A stretch of 64,000 nt of DNA from Daucus carota subsp. sativus (GCF_001625215.2 NC_030387.2:31953606-32017605), one strand, 5' to 3'; positions 1 through 12,735 are shown, counted from the first letter of the stretch. Numbers and translations are program-made. Notes: generated by a model not told the origin, from the sequence alone.

Positions 1-559
1 TATAGTTTGTTTGCTATTTAAATATATATAAGATTAAATCTATGAATGTGAATATGAGATTAAATTTATTATTTTATTTGTCTAGGAGCACACAGACATG
101 AATATTGTTTGTTTGTTATATTATCTATTTAAGTAGCAAACAAATATGAATGAGAATATGAGATTTGATTCATGAATATATTTGTTCATTATTTGTTACT
201 ACTTATTTTTAACAGAATTCAATGTATGTCTTCGACAAGATTGTTAAAGGAATTTTTAGCGTAAAAAATTGGATGTTGAAGATCTATTTGACACCAGCGA
301 TTATAATATTTATTAACCCAACCAAACCAATCCAAACTGAAGTACTACAAATTGGTTTAGGTTAAAAAGTTATACGGATTGGGTTGGGTTGAAATTTTGA
401 AAACCCGATTTAATTGGTTTGGGTTGATAAATTCCGTCAACCCGCCCAACCCGAACCGTGTACACCCCTAGTTGGTGGGGTTAACCTAAAGTAAAACTCC
501 TGGCGTCCCTGCGAAAAGAAAAAAAATAGAAAGAGATACGGGTGGATTAAAATAAAAAA
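1..559. other. AT-rich flank with probable transposon end
   Basis: No coding sequence is visible. The stretch around 300-470 is rich in CCAACC/GGTTGG words and ends in GTGTACACCCCTA near 457-470. Such ends are common at the termini of plant hAT-like repeats. The opposite end is not seen inside the window, so the element cannot be delimited. Confidence 0.3.
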
Positions 560-711
560 AAACGGAAAGAGCCAAAAGAGAGGCTCCAGCACCACTGTAG
601 TTGGTTCTCTCTAGAGTTGCTAGCTAGCTTCTCGATAGCTCCGAGATAACCCTAATCGCGCTCTTTCTCTCTATAAACACCACCATCAAATCGCTCTAAT
701 CGTCAATTTAT
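560..711 (+). promoter_or_regulatory. Promoter and first leader exon of the RING gene
   Basis: A pyrimidine-rich segment with CTCTCT runs is followed by a consensus donor GTAAGT at 712, as expected for a non-coding first exon. A TATA-like CTATAAAC lies at about 671-678. The next coding sequence in the same direction is the RING gene at 4195, so this is probably its 5' leader. Transcription start is inferred only. Confidence 0.4.
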
Positions 712-2068
712 GTAAGTTCTCACTTAATCTCTGCGTTTTTGATATTTTAATTGACCGATTAGTTTCGATTTTGTTTATCTATAATATGCCGCCTTGTATA
801 TTTCTGATCTGTACTTTCTATTTTCTGACCCCGCTACTTAATTTGAGTTTAATTGATGGCCTATTGTTATGTTTAAGTGTAAAATTCAGTTAGGTTATTT
901 GGAGTTCTTGTCGTGAGTCGACTGAATTGGTGTCGTAAACGTTGCGGATGATGACTTTGCTTTATTAGAAGCCAACTTTTGCTTTCGATTGTTTTTATAG
1001 CAGATTATTGGAGCATTTTATTTGTCTGCTAAACTGCTAATGCGAAGTAGGGAAATATAACGTGTGTTTTTAATTGTTCAGAAATAATTTGTATTTGTCA
1101 TCAAATATATGTGTTTCCAAATTTTCTGGAATGTCGATTGATGGTAAATTTTGTTTATTAGGAAATCTGATATTTAATATACATCCGTGTTATGGACTTG
1201 TTATGGTCTTATTTTTGATACTGGTGTCTTAATACATATGACCAGTGCAAATTATCTGGTGGCTGATAGGATTATGGAGTTTGTTCAGAGGTGTAACTTT
1301 AAATCATATGATCAGCAGATAAATGAATATACACAGAGGATAGTTAATGCAGTTCTCAAGTGAATAATAAAATAAATGATTTGATTGATACACTTGTAAC
1401 AAGCATCTCTGCCTTTAAATGAGTTTATGTTGTATTTTTGTGGGATTGTGTCCTTATTTTAGTGGAATTCATGGGACAATTTTTACAAGTATTTTTTAGT
1501 GAAATTCTTTTAAGTATCTTTTCAAAGACTTGGTGCTGGACTGCTGTTGGGACATGGGCTTGGTGCCTCCAAAGGGTTGTATGCCTTTGGGTGTCTCAGG
1601 GATGCTAACTGTGGCATCAGGCTTAAAAATCTCACCAATGGAAGGGGCTGCGAAAAGCAGCGTGTCCAGGGACTGGTGTTTATAAGGAGTCAAAAAATAT
1701 GCCTGAGCATTTTTCTTGCACATGAAATACATTTACTGTGTGTATATTCGTCACACTTGAGAAAACAAGTATTTGATCTATTTTGGGCTTTATAGAATTT
1801 AAATTTGGGCTTAAGTCCATCTTTTGGATATGATTTTAAGATTTGAAACCTTTATAAAAAGGTGTGGAAAGTGAAAGTGAAGTACTCTTTAACTCTTTAG
1901 TTGCCACTTTTTAATTTTAAGTTTCTCAAACTTCGTCTAAATTTTCCCTTTAAGGATGATTTTAGCTGCCAAGGGGCAATTTTTGGCAGGTGGTGCCACC
2001 AGCCCACTACTGTCTTCCCTTTCAAGGATTTCAAATGTTCGTCAAGTAAAATTTGTTTGAACCCCAAT

Positions 2069-2069
<1 letters not shown>

Positions 2070-2101
<32 letters not shown>
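2070..2101. repeat. Poly-C homopolymer (32 C)
   Basis: Uninterrupted run of about 32 cytosines in the presumed RING leader intron. Its exact length is unreliable in any assembly. It produces a spurious proline-rich open frame. Confidence 0.9.
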
Positions 2102-3321
2102 TTTCATGCGGGTTCAACAAACCCTCTTCAATCTACAACTGCACAAAGTTGTGTAGTCATTTGTCTTGGCCTTCTTGAGATCAGATCAAATAACAGTAGA
2201 TACATTGATGACTTCCCCTCCAAAAAGGATCGTAACTATTATAGCATATGAAAAGGAACACAAAAATACAACTATGATGATTAATATAAACATGACATAT
2301 ATAAAAATGAAAGAGAAAGGTAGCAGGAGATTCACATTCAGGGATACGAATGTTAAGGCATGCCTTACGAGAAGAATGCTTGCTTTGAGAGACGCTCCAG
2401 ATAACTAGTAGTGTCACTAATATAACATTGAAGATCAACGGCAGTCGATCATCAACACCTCCGGAATCATTCTTTTGGCTACCGAGTTGGGTCCTATACA
2501 GTCTTCCCAATAGATTAGAAGAACTACTCCGAAAGACTCTTGCATTTATGGAGGTTTGAAAATGTGCTTTTGTGAAGAGCCATGGTGAATAGAAATTCAA
2601 ACCTTGTTTGTATTTCTTAGTCGTAAGGTTTTTCCAAACGCAACAAATTATGGAATAAGACTAAGTTGATGACTGAACAAAAGTTATACCTTCGAGAGTT
2701 GGGGATAAGCTAAATTTAAACTATGGTTTGTGATAAGATGTCATTACAGCTATTTTGATTGTATTGGTTTGTAAAAGTTATCACCCTATATGGTTGTTCT
2801 CCTACGTGAATCAAATTCCATTGCACATGATGATTCAATGAGGTAATAACGATTCAAGTCACAGATCCGTAGTATCTTAGTAGGAGTCAGAATGTAATCT
2901 GATTTAGTTGTGATCGTTTGGTACAAACTGACTGGCCTAGCTAAAATAGAACTGGGATCAAAACTGACATCGCAGTAACAAAAGTATAACCCTAAAACTG
3001 AGGATCTGACTAATTTCAGTATAATTTCCTAAATTTGGCATTGTTGATGATTACAAGGTTACGACTTACGAGAACCTGGTTAATACAAAATGGAATGGTT
3101 TACAAAGCATTTATTCTAGATCTTTGAGCTTTCCAGTTGAATCCTTAGTGATTCGTGTGTGTGGAGATAAGGAACATTGCATCCTAAGAGAAATAGTGGC
3201 CGGAAATGATAGCTCTTGATTTTTGGTACCAATTTAAGAGTGACTGATTTTCGTTACTAACCAGCTGATGGAGTACAAAATCAAAGACAATTTAGAGAGA
3301 AAGTCTGTACATGTTTGGGAA

Positions 3322-3345
3322 GGGGGGGGGGGGGGGGGGGGGGGG
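3322..3345. repeat. Poly-G homopolymer (24 G)
   Basis: Uninterrupted run of about 24 guanines, also in the presumed leader intron. Length is probably variable or mis-sized. Confidence 0.9.
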
Positions 3346-4099
3346 AGACATAGCTGTCATAGAGGTAGTTCATGGATAATTATGATTTACTGGGTGTACA
3401 ATCGCTGGTAGTTGTGGATTCAGTTATCTTATAGTGGCTTCAATTTTTTGCATCTATATTATTCTCTACTTGACTCGTCAGGTGTATTTTGGGCCTTGTA
3501 ATTTTATTCGAAAATGTTATTGACTTATTGTCGACTATATGTTCTAGTGTACTTTGCTACTGTTACCACCCAGATAATATTTGCAACTGCATTATCAATC
3601 TACTGAGATTTATGTATGTTGTTATTTTATTTTAATTTTAAGTTTAGAGAGTGCTTATATTTTATGTTTTAATTTCGGTATTCAGGTACAATTTTGGATC
3701 TTGTAGTTCTATTCGAATTTTATTATTTTATATTCAGTACTGTCATTCGTTTGACAGTACTCTGCTGCTTTTGCCGCCCAGATAATGTTTATTACTAGGT
3801 TATCAATCTATAATATTTTGGATGTGATATTACTATTGTTTTTTGAAGTTCAAAATGTGGTTCAAGGATGTAAGTTCTGCCTCAAGGATTGAAGGATATG
3901 ACATTTGTATATAGCCTATATAGCCCAAATGACTGGCGATTTTTGTGGCAGTTTGTAATTACATAGACTACAGACTTTTTTATAGTATCTGTTTGGAATA
4001 TGAACTCCAAATGGCAATCTGTTTATATTTGTCTATAGAGTAAATAGTATAACTTATTTTTCCATGTGCCTAAACTCAGGTGTTCTCTGTTATTTTAGT

Positions 4100-4150
4100 A
4101 TGGAGGGGCTACTTGCGGACGGCTGCCACCTCGACTTCTCTTTATTATAG
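4100..4150 (+). promoter_or_regulatory. Possible upstream ORF in the RING leader
   Basis: Directly after the likely acceptor (TATTTTAG) an ATG opens a 16-codon frame ending in TAG, 44 nt before the RING start codon. If the acceptor near 4098 is used, ribosomes would meet this uORF first, which could damp translation of the ligase. If the TTATTATAG at 4142-4150 is the acceptor instead, the uORF is spliced out. Conservation is unknown. Confidence 0.3.
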
Positions 4151-4194
4151 ATTGGCAGTTGCTTCTGTTTATCTGATCATACCCAGCTACCAAT

Positions 4195-4959
4195 ATGTGG
4201 AATTTTGCATCCAATTGTGTAGCCGGTAACAATGGTTTGAAGAATGACTCTCATAAGCATAGAACAGATGCTCTTGATTCCTCAGATGATGAGTTGTCTT
4301 CATGTACAAGTAGAGAAGAGGGATTAGAGTGTCCTATATGCTGGGAATCCTTCAATATTGTGGAAAATGTTCCCTATGTTTTATGGTGTGGTCACACACT
4401 ATGTAAAAACTGCATCCTAGGACTGCAATGGGCCGTCGTAAAATTTCCCACTATACCTATACAGCTTCCACTTTTTATCTCGTGCCCGTGGTGCAACCTC
4501 TTGTCCGTTCGTCTAATCTACAGGGGCAACCTTAAGTTCCCGCGCAAAAACTATTTTCTCCTTTGGATGGTTGAGAGCAGGAATGGTGATAGAGGAAAAT
4601 CTAGTTCTGTCTATCCTGGAGATAATAATCATGGTGGCTGGCCAGCAAACACAGAATTGGAATCGGAAGAGGGTCACCACCCAGAATCATCAAGATCAAA
4701 TCGAAATGTGGATAGTTATCTCAACGCGAGAAGCTTGAGTTCTTCCTTGCAGAAGTCCCTGATTTTCATAGTCAATTTGACAACCAAATTTCCGCTGGTA
4801 CTCATGTTTCTCCTAATTGTGTTGTATGTCATACCTGCCAGCGCAGCCGTCATATTGTTGTACTTGCTTATCACAGTCCTTTTCGCCATCCCGTCTTTTC
4901 TCATCCTGTACTTTTCATACCCTAGTTTGGATTGGCTGCTGAAGGAGATAATCAACTGA
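4195..4959 (+). CDS. RING-HC E3 ubiquitin ligase, membrane anchored
   Basis: A 254-residue protein complete in one exon. Residues about 45-105 form a C3HC4 RING finger: CPIC, then CGHTLCKNC, then CPWC after a long hydrophobic spacer, with the conserved WESFNIVENVPYVLWCGHT core of a plant RING/U-box subfamily. A linker of about 80 polar residues follows. The C-terminus (about 185-250) has two long hydrophobic segments, predicting a membrane-anchored ligase with the RING in the cytosol. The family transfers ubiquitin from an E2 to substrates; the substrate here cannot be read from sequence. The start codon begins the usual MWNFASN-type N-terminus of the subfamily. The gene is intact, and 650 bp downstream lies the calmodulin-binding gene on the same strand. 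Confidence 0.9.
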   Translation: MWNFASNCVAGNNGLKNDSHKHRTDALDSSDDELSSCTSREEGLECPICWESFNIVENVPYVLWCGHTLCKNCILGLQWAVVKFPTIPIQLPLFISCPWCNLLSVRLIYRGNLKFPRKNYFLLWMVESRNGDRGKSSSVYPGDNNHGGWPANTELESEEGHHPESSRSNRNVDSYLNARSLSSSLQKSLIFIVNLTTKFPLVLMFLLIVLYVIPASAAVILLYLLITVLFAIPSFLILYFSYPSLDWLLKEIIN

Positions 4960-5609
4960 GACTTGTACACTCACTAGATCTGTTTGTATAGTGTGGCGCG
5001 ATAATATTGTTCCTTTTATTGCAACTAAAAGCTTGTAATTTCATAACTTAATGTTGTTCAAGGATCGTTTTGTATTCTATTCTGTATCAGCAAAGAATTG
5101 AACTTATTTGCTGCTTGCTACACAACCTATGTTGTGCTTGTGAGAATCATGGTTTCAAATTTGCCTGTTCTTAGAAAAGAGTGCTTCCAACCGTTGGGAG
5201 GTGTGATGGTTGTGATGATATGTCGCATATGTCTACCTATTATTAAGCAATCAAAGTACACCACTAATGGGCAGTTAGTCAATAAAATTAATGATTAGGA
5301 ATGCCTTTTTTCTAAATTTATTTCAAACCACAGCTTTAATATTGGTGGAGTCTGTGGTAAAGTTTTATGCAAGTCATTCCCCGCACTTTCTGCATGGGGC
5401 TGAATGAATATTCTCATATTTCCAACAGCCTAAATAAACCTAGAAGTGATCATTTCCATTTAAGAGTTGTCTTAGACATGGTCCTCATTTTATTTTCTTG
5501 TATTATTTGTTGGTTTGTCTAAAGTTTTGATCATGATGATTGATGTTGTTTCTATGTTCAGGGCTCTGGAATCTTGGCATTGTTGCAAGCTTCCTTCATT
5601 TGACGGCTG
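4960..5609 (+). other. 3' UTR of RING gene and leader of next gene
   Basis: No coding exon is supported. The first part is T-rich with AATAAA-like words, as in a plant 3' UTR. Near 5553-5561 a pyrimidine tract ends in TGTTCAG, a good acceptor. The leader exon of the calmodulin-binding gene would therefore begin at 5562, with an upstream non-coding exon somewhere in 5000-5450. Confidence 0.4.
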
Positions 5610-8600
5610 ATGGGAGCCTCAAAATACTGGCTGCAGAGAAAGACATCCAAGGCAGAGAAAGGAAATCAAAGAAATAAGTCAAGTAATTCTCTTGCCAGCC
5701 CCATTTCATCAAGCCAACCAAACTGAACGCAGTGATGATAAAAGGCTTGCTTCATTCTATATTGCAGGAAATGTAAAAGGAAATTCCTCAGGCACATCGA
5801 GTGCTTCGACCCATCTCAGAGCTCCAGATGGTTCTTGTGTTGATGTCTGTACGTGCAAAAAAGGACATTTTTCTCCATTGAAAGCGTGGAAACCAGAAAG
5901 AATAACTTCTCCTTCTGACACGCAAAAGTATTTAGGATCTGAAGTTCTGTTTCAGAAATTGAAAAATTCTATTATCCAGCTCAAGCCTTCTCTTAATGGT
6001 AGAACTAAATCATCTCAGCAAGACATAAAAGGTACCACTCCAGCTTTGAAAAATACATCATCAGCAGTCAAACTCAGGCCTTCCCTTGATCTAAATCGTT
6101 CATCTGAACCCCCTGGAATCACCAAAACAGAAATTCCGTTACTGTCTAAGAAATTTCAAGTTATAAATTATTATCCATCAGACATCAGGATATTCAAGTA
6201 CAATGAAAGTGTGATTTCCTCTCCAAATAGTTCTCAAGGCTCAACAGGACAATTGGTGGCGGGAAGTCTATTTTTATCTCCCACTTCTTCAATAAGTCTA
6301 TATAGCACGACAAAGACTGATTCTCCATCTATAAAACCTTTCGAAAGGGGAGTTGTGAGCCCGTTCAGGAGAAAGTTCAGTACTGGGGGGCTGTTTTCTG
6401 CTGCGCAAAATCACAAAAAGGGGAAAGCTGAATCAAAAAAATTTCTTGATGAAAAGGAACAAGTCTCTGTAAAAAATTTGGATATTGTTGATTATCCAAT
6501 TGAGGATGATATATTAAAACAGGTACGAAACGATAGTATTACTAAAGTATTTCCATCTTCCTCTCCATTGTCTAAGTTGGAACATACTTTTGACATTGAC
6601 GAGACAAAATTTTTGATTGTGGATGATCCAGTAGCTGAGCAACGACTAGATTCTATGCAGACTGATATTCGAAGTGATATTCCTCCATCCATCTATCCAA
6701 TGTCTCCGTCTATGATGAAACTTATTGATGATAATGACCAAATGAAAATTTTATATGTAAGTGATGCGGAGAACAAAATGTCAGAAGAACAGACGCAAAC
6801 TAATATCCAGAGTAAAATTTCAGCATCCACCACTTCATTATCCCAGTGTACCATGCCACTTACGCTTGATATGACATCTCCAAACAAAATCTTGGAACCG
6901 ATACAAATCGCTAGTCAAAGTCAACTTTTGACATCTACATCTCCACTATCTAAATTGGCCATGAAATCGAACCATGATAATGATTCAACAAAAAACCTGC
7001 AAGATGATGTGACATCAGAGAAGAGATTACTAGAACCAATGCAAATTAGTGTTCATGCTCAAATTTCTCCATCTACCTCTCCATTATCACAATCAGCCAC
7101 AGAATTTACTCATGACGATGATCATGCAAAAATCTTGTATGTGGTTGATGATGCTCCCAAGAATGAAATGTTAACATCTATACAAACTGATGTTCATGTT
7201 CAGAATTCACCATCTAGCTCTCCATTGTCTCAATATGTTGTGAGATCTACTCATGAGAATGAACCGATAATAATCTTGAATGAAAGCAATGCGGTTGACG
7301 AGAGTGAAATGTTGGAACCTATGCACACTGATGGTCATAACAAATTTTCTACATCCACCACTCCATCATCCAATTGTACTGACGATTATAGTTTTTCACC
7401 TACCACTCCATTGTTTCGGTCTATAGTGACATATTCTCGTGATAATAATCAGTCAAAAATCATGAATGTGAATGATACGACAACTGAGAACAAAATTTTG
7501 AAACCCGTACAAACTGATGGTCATAGTCGAATCTCTCCATCTACTTCTCCATTCTCCAAGTTGAATATAAAAATTCCCTCAGAAAAGGAACTAGCAATAA
7601 ACCCGAAGGTTGATGTAGAAATTACTAACAAAGCGTCAGAACCCATACAAACTGATGATCATATGCAAGTTGCTTCATCCACCTTTTCATTATCACGGTC
7701 AAATGAGAAATATAATTATGATTATGGTCAGGCGAATGATTTCTATATAGTTGATTCCGTATTTAAGAATACAATGTTAGAGACTCCAGTTGATTCTTTA
7801 TCTAAGAATGAGGTATTCAATTCCAGGGATGAATCCGTTGAGAAAATTGATGATCGTGATTATAATTTGTCATCTGCTTCTCCATCTACTCTTCCAGTAT
7901 CCAAGTCGTCCATTAAACTTACTTGTAACACGAATCCGACAAGAAATTTGCATATGGATGATGTGATAATGGTGAACGCAGTTTGCGACCCCATACGAAA
8001 TGATTATCAAATTCAGGTTTCTCCATCTAGCTCCCGAATATCACGATCTTACGAAAAACTTACACATGATAATGACCAAACAAAATTCTCTTATATGGTT
8101 GATATGCCATCAAAGAATGAAATGTTGGAACCGATGCAAACTGATGGCTATAATGAAATTTTACCATCTCCGTCTTATATGCCCCCGCATGGGGTCACAT
8201 CTACTCATGACAATGAACGAGAAAAATTCTTATATGTAAACGATGCGATAGTTGGCAGCGAAACATTGAAAGTCATGCAAAACGATGGTGATGATCAAAA
8301 AATTTCATCTACCTCTCCAGTACCCATGCCTATCGTGAAACTTACTCATGACAATGATAAAGCACCAATTTTACATTTGAATGGTGCAACAACTATGAAA
8401 AATATCTCAGAACTCGAGCAAATTGATAATTTTAGTCAAATTTCTCCATGCACCTCTTTTTTGTCTCCGTCTTTCATGACACTTACTCATGACAATAGCC
8501 AAGCAAAATTCTTATATGAGAATGATACGATATCTGAGGACGAAAATTTGGAACTCATGCAAAATGACGACTATACTAAAGTTTTACCATCTACCTCTCA

Positions 8601-11600
8601 CTTATCTCAATCGGTCTTGAAACTTACTCATGACGATGATCATACGAAAAATGTGCATGTTCATAATGCAGCAACTCAAAATGAAATATTGAAACCCGTA
8701 CAAATTGGTGGTCATGGTCAAATCTCCTCTTCTACCTCTCCATTATCTAATTCAGTCATGAAAAATAATCTTGACAATGATGAAACAGAATACTTGCATT
8801 TGGATGATGTCACAATTAAGACTAAAATGTTAAGACCTGTGCAAATCGATGATCATATTGAAATTTTTCCGCCCACTTTTTCATTATCACCGTCTGAAGA
8901 AAGACTTACTAATGATACTAACCAAGCCGAATTCTTATATATGATTGATGCGGAATCGAAGAACAAACAGTTGAAACTGATGCAAATTGATGGTAATATT
9001 CAGAATTCGCCATCTACCAATTCTTTTTCCCAGAATGAAGTTACAATTACTCAAAATAATGAGGAAAAGATCTTGCATGTGAATCATACAACAGATGAGA
9101 ATGAAATGTTGCAACTCATGCAAACTAATGATCAAAGTCAAATTCTCATATCTCCCTCTTCGCAATCCAGGTCCGCTATGAGACTTGCGCATAACTGTGA
9201 CGGAAAACAAATTCTAAATATGAATGGTACAATAATTGAGAAAGAAATGTTAGAACTCATGCAAAATGACGGTCATGATTATAATCGGGAACAAATCTTG
9301 CATGTGAATGATGCAACAATTGAGAAGGAAAGGTTAGAACTCTTGCAAAATGATGGTCATGGTCAAAATGTTCCATCTACATCTAAAGTATTCCAGCCGA
9401 CCTTGAAACCTACTCATGAAAAGGACCAGACAAAAAGCTGGCATGTAGATAATATAGCAGTTGAAACTGATATATTGGAACCTGTGCGAATTGATGATCA
9501 TAGTCAAATTTCTCCATCTATGTCATCGTCGTCCCAAACGAAAATGATCATGAAATATACTCATGATAATGATCAGATGAAAATATTGCATTTATTGGAT
9601 GTGGCAACCGAAAACAATGTGTCGGAGCTTGTGCAAACTCATAATCATAGTCAAAGTTCTCAACATTCATCTTCCTTATCACAATCGACTGAGAAACATA
9701 CTCATGACAATGATAAAACAAAAATCTTGCATATGGTTGATGCATCAACTACGAACGACATGTTAGAATCTAATAATCACAGTCAAATTTCCGCATCTAT
9801 CTCTCCATTATCTATATTGAATATAGAACTTACTCATGACGATGATCATGCGAAAATATTGCACATGGTTGAAATACCTGAGAATGAAATGTTGGAATCT
9901 GATCAAACTGATGGTCATATTCAATTTTCTCATTCGGCCTCTCATGCTGATGATGATGAATCACTGGAGTCTGAATGTTCTGATATAAAAGATGACGATA
10001 TTTACAAAGATATCGATGGAAGAATTAATAAAGATTTCGAACCTACCGGCATTTATGATTCAGAGGATTCACAATATGCAGTGGTAACAAATGATATCAA
10101 CCTTGAAAATGTTGATTTCGAAAACCTCAATAAAGTTGATACGCCGATATATATGCACGATAGAAATCCAAAGAAAGATAACCAATATACTTCTGAAGAT
10201 AAAGATGGCATGAGCAAGTTTAAAAGGGAAAATATAGTGGACTTGCAAAACAAGAATGATGTTCCTGAAAAGCCCGAGTTCATACAGGAAAAAGTGGTGA
10301 AAAACGACAATGGCATCAAAAAATTTTGTGAAAACAGAAGGCTTCAAAATAGAGAAATGACTGACAACACAAATGCAACTAGTCCTAATTCTATATACAA
10401 TGATAATTACTATTCAGAAGACTCTAACTATACTTGTGGTGAAATGGATAGATTCATGACTAGAAGCGGTGATGTTGTAGATATTAGTAGAGTTGACTCA
10501 TTAAAAGGCAAACATTATCGAAATGGTAGAAGCAATAAACAATTTCCTCCTGAAGAAGATCATCTAGTTGTTAAGCGTAAGTTTAGAAGGGATATAACAG
10601 TGGAACTGGAAAGCGAGAATGAAGTTCTTGATATCTTAGAGTTTAGGCAGGGGAGAGTGGTGGAAGACGGGGATGGCATGGAGAGAGAAATTGGTGGCAA
10701 CACATATACAGCTGATCATGGTTTCGAATATATAGACGACTATTATTCAGAGGATTCAAAATGTGGATGTCCTGAAAATGAAATAGTTGAATTCAACTCT
10801 GAAAATGATGATTTTGTGAACGTCAGAAGAGTTGATATAAAAGGTAAACATCATAGACATCTAAAAAAAGGCAAGAATTTTAATTTCGAAGGTTTCAGTC
10901 CAGCTTCTAAGTGCAAGTTTAGAAGAGGCAGAATACTGGATATGCAAACCCAGGATGACATTCCCAGATGGCTTAACTTTAGTCGAGGAAAAGTGATAGA
11001 AAATGACATCAAAACTTATGTTGACAGGACAAGACTTAAAAGCAGAGAAATTGGTGACAACACAAATACAACTAGTCCTGATTCTGAATACACTGAAAGT
11101 TATTATTCAGAGGACTCTGAATATGCGCAAAGTGAACATGAATTCATCCCACAAAATGAAGATGTTGCCAGCATCAATAAAGCTGATTTGTTACAAGCCA
11201 AACACCGCAAGAATTCAAGAAAAGGAAGACAATTTATTTTACAAGAAGACAGTCCAGCTTATAGATGTAAGTTTATGAAGGGAAGAATAATGGACCTACA
11301 AAACGATAATGATGTTGCAAGAAGGCTAGCGTTTAGGCGGGTAAGAGGAATAGAAAATGATGATGACACCGGAACTTATGTTAGGAGGAGGAAATTTAAG
11401 AATAGTGAAAGTGTTGACAACGTTAGTACAACTAATCATGATTCTAAAAAAGTTGTTTTAAAACACCAAGAGATGCATGAGAAGAAAGACGAGCTGTGTT
11501 TATTTAATGATGTCATCGAAGAAACAGTCACCATGCTTTCTAAAAATCGAAAGAGTAAGGTTAAGGCTTTGGTGGGTGCTTTCGAAACTGTAATTTCATT

Positions 11601-11637
11601 GCAAGATAGAAGTCTAGCAAGAATAACACCACATTAG
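5610..11637 (+). CDS. Giant repeat protein with calmodulin-binding domain
   Basis: The long open frame has no ATG for its first ~320 codons. An ATG at 5610 (MGASKYWLQRKTSK...) lies in another frame and hits TGA at 5724. A GT-AG intron 5683-5767 (85 nt, acceptor ATATTGCAG) joins the two frames exactly, giving join(5610..5682,5768..11637) and about 1980 residues. The last ~70 residues carry the hallmark of the plant calmodulin-binding domain (CaM_binding, PF07839): an LFNDVIEETV helix, then KSKVKALVGAFETVISLQ. The middle is two arrays of degenerate acidic/Ser-rich repeats (listed separately). Members of this family bind calmodulin through this C-terminal region and are usually much shorter; their role is poorly known. 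The protein is highly charged, with no signal peptide or membrane segment. The exon structure is inferred; a single-base frameshift is the alternative. Confidence 0.75.
6490..9960 (+). repeat. Coding repeat array 1 (about 23 units of ~45-55 aa)
   Basis: The translated frame repeats a degenerate unit: (M)LEPMQTDGHSQ, then a Ser/Pro/Thr stretch such as ISPSTSPLSQS, then a charged segment like LTHDNDQTKILHV, then DDATxENE. I count about 23 recognisable QTD/QND/QID-type unit starts. Units differ in length and are diverged at both DNA and protein level, so the array is old rather than a recent slippage product. Confidence 0.85.
10050..11450 (+). repeat. Coding repeat array 2 (about 3.5-4 units of ~150 aa)
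   Basis: A second, longer repeat follows the first. Each unit has a (Y)YSEDS motif, a KxKHxRxxRK-type basic patch, a KFRRGRI-like patch, a DLQNxNDVP(R/E) segment, a FRxGxVIEND segment and a REIxDNTNTTSP segment. The YSEDS motif recurs at about 10060, 10410, 10745 and 11105. The unit is unlike array 1, so the protein grew by two independent repeat expansions. Confidence 0.8.
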
Positions 11638-12031
11638 CAGTAGTGCAAGACCTGTGTTTTTCTTTTTAATTTATTTCTTAATGCTAGTTAATGTTAGTTA
11701 CTAGTTATTTTCTTAAATGTTAGTGTTGATTTAACATGATTGAAGTAAGGCGGTTTCACAAGTGTATGTCCATTTAGGTGTATGTCACAATTTCTACTAG
11801 TTTTATGCATTTGTCTCCTTTTTACACTGTTTCTTTTGACGTTTTTTGATTACCTTTTACTTACATTTCGGTAAGTAACTTAATATTTTCTATATGATAT
11901 TAATTTAACTAAAATAAAACATACCCATAATTTTTGAACTAAATCTGATTATATTTACAAATTTAATCACTTACGACACATTCCTATCCCTCTAATGTAA
12001 CTCAGCGATTGTTAAAAAACATTAGAAATAA
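11638..12031. other. 3' UTR and AT-rich spacer
   Basis: T-rich 3' flank of the calmodulin-binding gene. No gene, RNA or repeat could be supported here. Confidence 0.5.
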
Positions 12032-12566
12032 TTTTTTTATCAATAAATATTGGCTTACACCCTTATACACTACTTAAACACTACCCCATTTTTAGGAGCT
12101 GCATTAACCAACTTCTCTTTCCTTCTTCTGTTTGTTTTGTTTTATTCTTCCGTTTGTTTTGTTTTATCAACGTAGTTTTTAGTATGTTAATTCTTTCAAT
12201 AAATATTTTGACATTCTAAAAATATTTTGAAATTCCAATTTCACTAAAAATATATTTTGACACTCCAATTTTTCTTATTTACTTAAAAATTTTAATTTTA
12301 AAAATAAATTATTTATAAAATATATAAATATATAAATAAATATAAAATATATCAAATATAAAATATAAAATATATGAAATTTATATAAATTAATATAAAA
12401 TATATTAATTAATATAAAATATATAAATTTTAATTTCTATAAAATATATAAATTTCCTTAAATAAATCTTGTATCGCCTATGTATAACTTATAATTAAAA
12501 CTATTAAATTTGTTACATAATTATCATAATTTATTCATATCAGAATAAAATTCTTCCTGCCCAAAG

Positions 12567-12680
12567 ATAATTCCTTAAAAATTATTTTATTTTTCTTTTG
12601 ATAGGATCTAAAATAATTTTTTAATAATTCCTCAAAAATTATTTTATTTTTCTTTTGATAGGATCTAAAATAATTTTTTT
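12567..12680. repeat. 57-bp tandem duplication
   Basis: Two adjacent, nearly identical 57-bp units, each containing TCTTTTGATAGGATCTAAAA, lie in the AT-rich left half of the MULE. They probably arose by replication slippage. Confidence 0.8.
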
Positions 12681-12735
12681 TTATTTTTAAACTTCAGCAT
12701 GTTTTTACATTTTCTAATGTGATCCTAACTTCTTA

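Larger units (their letters stand above)
712..4099 (+). other. Leader intron of the RING gene
   Basis: No convincing coding sequence was found in this 3.4-kb stretch. It starts with a GTAAGT donor. A likely acceptor is the TTTTAG just before 4099, with a second candidate at about 4150. It contains a poly-C tract, a poly-G tract and imperfect repeated words (for example cagataatatttg / cagataatgttta near 3570 and 3780). First introns of several kilobases in 5' leaders are not rare in plants. The assignment is inference from splice-site consensus. Confidence 0.4.

Noticed and set aside
1496..1732. 78-residue minus-strand frame with IPETPKGIQPFGG-like text
   Set aside because: It looks faintly coding, but no family was recognised. 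It lies in an intron and has no splice context; possibly a retro-fragment.
1901..2251. Plus-strand frame with a proline run
   Set aside because: The proline run is only the translation of the poly-C tract.
5692..5694. TTG as start codon of the long frame
   Set aside because: Nuclear plant genes almost never start at TTG. The spliced ATG at 5610 explains the frame better.
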